Positions 6,977 through 9,137 of a DNA stretch of 9,137 nucleotides are shown in pieces (positions within the stretch are counted from its first letter, which is position 1; each line of letters opens with the position of its first letter). The DNA is from Schlesneria sp. (GTDB taxonomy: Bacteria; Planctomycetota; Planctomycetia; Planctomycetales; Planctomycetaceae). Below the pieces are notes generated by a model. The model was not told the origin of the DNA. It saw nothing but the letters and a program-made list of their open reading frames with translations, and searched no databases. A program made the position numbers and the translations under genes. The stretch covers positions 1 to 9,137 of the forward strand of contig JANXOO010000526.1 in the NCBI GenBank assembly GCA_025353525.1, read 5' to 3'.

Positions 6977-7780
6977 CTAGCGACGGTGCTCGACGGGGCC
7001 ATCGTACCATCGTCGAAGAATTGTGGCACTGATCAGGTTGATCAATCCGAAAATTGCGATTCCGAATAACGTCGATGTTAAAATCGCGGCGAACAATCGG
7101 TCTGTTTCCGAACTGTTGATCGTCGTTTCAATCAGGATGCCCAACCCGAACCGTTCCGAGCCATATCCGACAAAGTATTCGCCGACGATCGCTCCTACAA
7201 CGGCCAGTCCGCTCGATGTTCGGGCTCCCGCCAGAATTCCGGGAACGGCACTCGGGAAACGCAATTTGATCAGTGTCTGCCACCGCGACGCGTTATTCAA
7301 ACGAAAGAGATCGAGTAAATCAGGATCGATTTCAAGCAACCCCTGCGTTCCATTGGAAAGGATCGGAAAGAGGCTGAGGATCGCTGCAACCAGCACCACA
7401 CTCTGATATCCATAACCGCACCAGCGAACGATCAACGGTGCGATCGCCACGACCGGAACAGTTTGCAAAAAAATAAAATAAGGATAGGCACTCGCTCGAA
7501 TCATTCGCGACTGCGCAAATACAAACGCGATCAACGTTCCAAGCACGAGACTGATCCCAAAGCCGCAAAGCGCCGCCGACCCGGTATAGACGATGGCTCT
7601 GCCGAGTATCGGAGCGTCAGCACCCATTGCCTGCCAGACTGCCAGTGGATGCGGAAACACGTAGGGTTTCAGCCGAAACCACGTCACGGCAAAGTGCCAG
7701 GAAATTACGACGATTCCGAACAGAATCACCGGTGGAAGCACGGTTGTGACGAATGCGGAGAACAGTGTTCGCCTTGTCAT
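6977..7780 (-). CDS. ABC transporter permease, SsuC/TauC/ThiX class
   Basis: A 267-residue inner-membrane permease. Hydrophobic segments lie at about 12-33, 63-89, 100-118, 124-144, 188-205 and 228-255, fitting the six-helix BPD_transp_1 family. The EAA-type cytoplasmic loop that docks on the ATPase is at about 160-187 (RWQTLIKLRFPSAVPGILAG), followed by GLAVVGAIVGEYF (191-203) and the GLGILI motif typical of the nitrate/sulfonate/taurine/thiamine-precursor permeases. The frame is open upstream to 7984, but ATG 7780 is the start: it overlaps the ATPase stop as ATGA (7777-7780) and has AGGGAGG seven bases upstream. It forms the membrane channel for the ligand delivered by the lipoprotein encoded next. 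Confidence 0.93.
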   Translation of the reverse strand: MTRRTLFSAFVTTVLPPVILFGIVVISWHFAVTWFRLKPYVFPHPLAVWQAMGADAPILGRAIVYTGSAALCGFGISLVLGTLIAFVFAQSRMIRASAYPYFIFLQTVPVVAIAPLIVRWCGYGYQSVVLVAAILSLFPILSNGTQGLLEIDPDLLDLFRLNNASRWQTLIKLRFPSAVPGILAGARTSSGLAVVGAIVGEYFVGYGSERFGLGILIETTINSSETDRLFAAILTSTLFGIAIFGLINLISATILRRWYDGPVEHRR

Positions 7781-8556
7781 CGAGCTGCCTCCCTGAGTCG
7801 CAGACTCAGTTCGCCGCAAAGTCGGGCGAATTCGGGATCGGCCCGCAGTCCAGGTTCGCGCGGATATGAAAACGGAATCGGGATCTCGGCGACAATCGTC
7901 CCAGGTCGCTTGTTCATCACAAGAACCCGCTGCGACAGAAAAACCGCTTCCGCGACGTTGTGGGTCACGAAGAGGCTCGTCCAATGATGCTGCATCCAGA
8001 TCCGGACGAGGTCTTCGTTGAGTTGCTGTCGCAAGACATCGTCGAGTGCAGCGAACGGTTCGTCCATCAGCAACACATCGGGCAATGTCACCAGTGCCCG
8101 TGCCAGGGAGACTCGCATGCGCATCCCCCCCGACAAATTGCGGGGCCGTTTTTTTGCATCGTCCTTTGTGAGTCCGATTAACTGCAGTGATTTCACGATT
8201 CTTTCAGCGTGTTCTCGCGACGGTACTTTTTGTAGTTCCAGCGGAAGCCGGATGTTGTCAGCAACCGTTCGCCATGGCAGCAAATTCGGCTCCTGAAAAA
8301 CGAACGCCACGCGGCGCTTGCCGCGCCGCGCGATCGACGGAGCCATTCCGTGCATGGTCAGCGTCCCTGCGGCGGGGGACATCAATCCGGCGACAAGTCT
8401 CAGAAATGTCGATTTGCCGCAGCCCGACGGACCCAGCAAAGCGACGAATTCCCCCTCGCGGATGCGACACGAAACGTCGGCCAGGACTGGACGAGCCGTT
8501 CCGAACGACATCCCGACGCTACTCGCTTCAATCAGTGTTGATTCAATGTTTGCCAC
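7777..8556 (-). CDS. ABC transporter ATPase, SsuB/TauB/ThiZ class
   Basis: A 259-residue cytoplasmic ATPase that powers the importer. Seen in order: Walker A GPSGCGKST (42-50), Q-loop FVFQEPNLLPW (85-95, Gln88), signature LSGGMRMRVSLARAL (141-155), Walker B VLLMDEPFAALDD (161-173) and the H-loop FVTHN (His199). All catalytic positions are intact. The signature variant LSGGMRMR rather than LSGGMRQR resembles ThiZ-like ATPases, a hint and not proof of a thiamine-precursor ligand. The start is a GTG at 8556: an in-frame TAG lies four codons upstream, and the next ATG (codon 16) would remove the first strand of the fold. A GAGG lies rather far upstream. First gene of the importer operon; its stop overlaps the permease start. 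Confidence 0.94.
   Translation of the reverse strand: MANIESTLIEASSVGMSFGTARPVLADVSCRIREGEFVALLGPSGCGKSTFLRLVAGLMSPAAGTLTMHGMAPSIARRGKRRVAFVFQEPNLLPWRTVADNIRLPLELQKVPSREHAERIVKSLQLIGLTKDDAKKRPRNLSGGMRMRVSLARALVTLPDVLLMDEPFAALDDVLRQQLNEDLVRIWMQHHWTSLFVTHNVAEAVFLSQRVLVMNKRPGTIVAEIPIPFSYPREPGLRADPEFARLCGELSLRLREAAR
7788..7794 (-). promoter_or_regulatory. Shine-Dalgarno site for the permease gene
   Basis: AGGGAGG on the minus strand, inside the last codons of the ATPase gene and seven bases before ATG 7780. It fixes the permease start over the longer open frame. Confidence 0.65.
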
Positions 8557-8846
8557 GCTGTCATTCTACTGCCTCAAGCCGGAAACAGCCTGTCACAAGG
8601 AGGGTGAAAACGCCGTTGTGATCCATAAGTCCAGCGCCCGGAACGTTTTTGGACCCGAAACAAGGACGTGTTTTTTTGCCCCCTCAAAAAGGTGCGATAC
8701 AAAGAGGCGCGGAGGCGGTGGAGAGCCAGTAGCGCCAGCAATTGGTTTCTGTCAGAAAAATCTCGACAAATTCAAAATCCGCCCCGTTTCAAACGGTTTC
8801 CCGTGACCTCACGTCATTCCCTCCGGCAATTCCGATGGAGGTATTT
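8557..8846. other. 290-base intergenic region upstream of the importer operon
   Basis: It holds no gene I can support. It must contain the promoter of the importer operon, but no good -10/-35 pair was found on the minus strand. I looked for the conserved pieces of a TPP riboswitch because of the ThiY/ThiZ resemblance and did not see them. A small inverted repeat, CCGTTT-C-AAACGG (8784-8796), lies downstream of the membrane protein gene but lacks a following T run on the minus strand, so it is not a convincing terminator. Confidence 0.5.
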
Positions 8847-9137
8847 TTATTCAGTCCAGTATTGCAATCGGCCATCAATGGTGGCGAAAAGGACGAACGC
8901 CGCAATCGACAATGTGATGATCGTGATTGCGAAACTCGCAAGAGGATCCTGGCTGGCCCAAATTACGCCGAGAAATCCAATGATGAAGAGCGAGGAAGTG
9001 CCACTGATCGCCCCAGCCCACCTGTTCTTCAGATTGAATTGATTCACGATTGAAATCTGAATCATCAGCATGCCAACCAGCAGGCCGATTGAAGCAACCA
9101 TCAACATCGAATTGCAGTTTTCGCGCAGGCTGGCAGC
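8847..9137 (-). CDS. multi-pass membrane protein of unknown function, C-terminal part (5' end outside window)
   Basis: The minus-strand frame ending in TAA at 8847 stays open to the window edge, giving 96 residues. An ATG at 9107 exists, but the ten codons before it are also open, so the gene probably begins outside. Counting from the 9107 ATG, three hydrophobic segments are clear: LMVASIGLLVGMLMIQISIV (2-21), a Gly/Ser-rich one around AGAISGTSSLFIIGFLGVIW (31-50), and LASFAITIITLSIAAFVLFA (56-75), followed by the short tail DGRLQYWTE. I do not recognise a family. It is on the same strand as the importer but 290 bases upstream, so membership of that operon is doubtful. Confidence 0.6.
   Translation of the reverse strand, partial: AASLRENCNSMLMVASIGLLVGMLMIQISIVNQFNLKNRWAGAISGTSSLFIIGFLGVIWASQDPLASFAITIITLSIAAFVLFATIDGRLQYWTE

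Noticed and set aside
7463..7987. 174-codon plus-strand frame opposite the permease and the ATPase end
   Set aside because: Shadow of two genes confirmed by motifs; composition is basic and non-protein-like.
8784..8796. CCGTTT-C-AAACGG inverted repeat as terminator
   Set aside because: With a realistic loop the stem is only four pairs, and no T run follows it on the minus strand.
8597..8806. Plus-strand AAGGAGG (8597-8603) followed by an open frame from GTG 8618 to 8806
   Set aside because: The spacer of 14 bases is too long, the start is a GTG, and the product is low-complexity and unrecognised. The open frame also continues back through the ATPase antisense strand.
8557..8846. TPP riboswitch upstream of the ThiZ-like ATPase
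   Set aside because: The conserved CUGAGA and related helices of the class were not found by eye on the minus strand.

Overview
The window looks like a chromosomal piece of a planctomycete. The evidence is moderate base composition, sparse Shine-Dalgarno sites, a secreted protease fused to a planctomycete-style DUF1080/LamG-like module, and a PfaD-type polyketide/fatty-acid gene. This is an inference from protein style; no rRNA or other phylogenetic marker is present. No tRNA, CRISPR array, insertion sequence or integrase was seen.

Left part (1-2117, minus strand): a lipid/polyketide synthase operon. A complete PfaD-type FMN enoyl-reductase gene runs into the start of a PfaA-type polyketide/PUFA synthase. 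Its first 114 residues are the beginning of a ketosynthase, and the stop and start codons overlap as ATGA. The synthase leaves the window at base 1.

Middle (2118-4494, plus strand): a divergent intergenic region carries a candidate promoter in each direction and a small inverted repeat. It is followed by one 745-residue exported protein that joins an HtrA-like serine protease (intact His-Asp-Ser triad, no PDZ domain), a DUF1080/concanavalin-like domain and a SirB1-type transglutaminase-like plus TPR domain.

Right part (4660-8556, minus strand): transcribed right to left. First comes a three-gene ABC importer of the nitrate/sulfonate/thiamine-precursor (SsuBC/TauBC/ThiXYZ) class: GTG-start ATPase, then permease (ATGA overlap), then substrate-binding lipoprotein (14-base gap). 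Next is a 60-residue zinc-ribbon protein with a strong ribosome binding site, then an HDOD signalling-domain protein. The protease gene and the HDOD gene converge across about 165 bases with no clear terminator.

Right edge (8847-9137, minus strand): the C-terminal 96 residues of a multi-pass membrane protein of unknown function, separated from the ABC operon by 290 bases in which I found no gene or riboswitch.

The most interesting items are the start of the PfaD/PfaA-type synthase, whose product is unknown, and the three-module protease fusion transcribed divergently from it.
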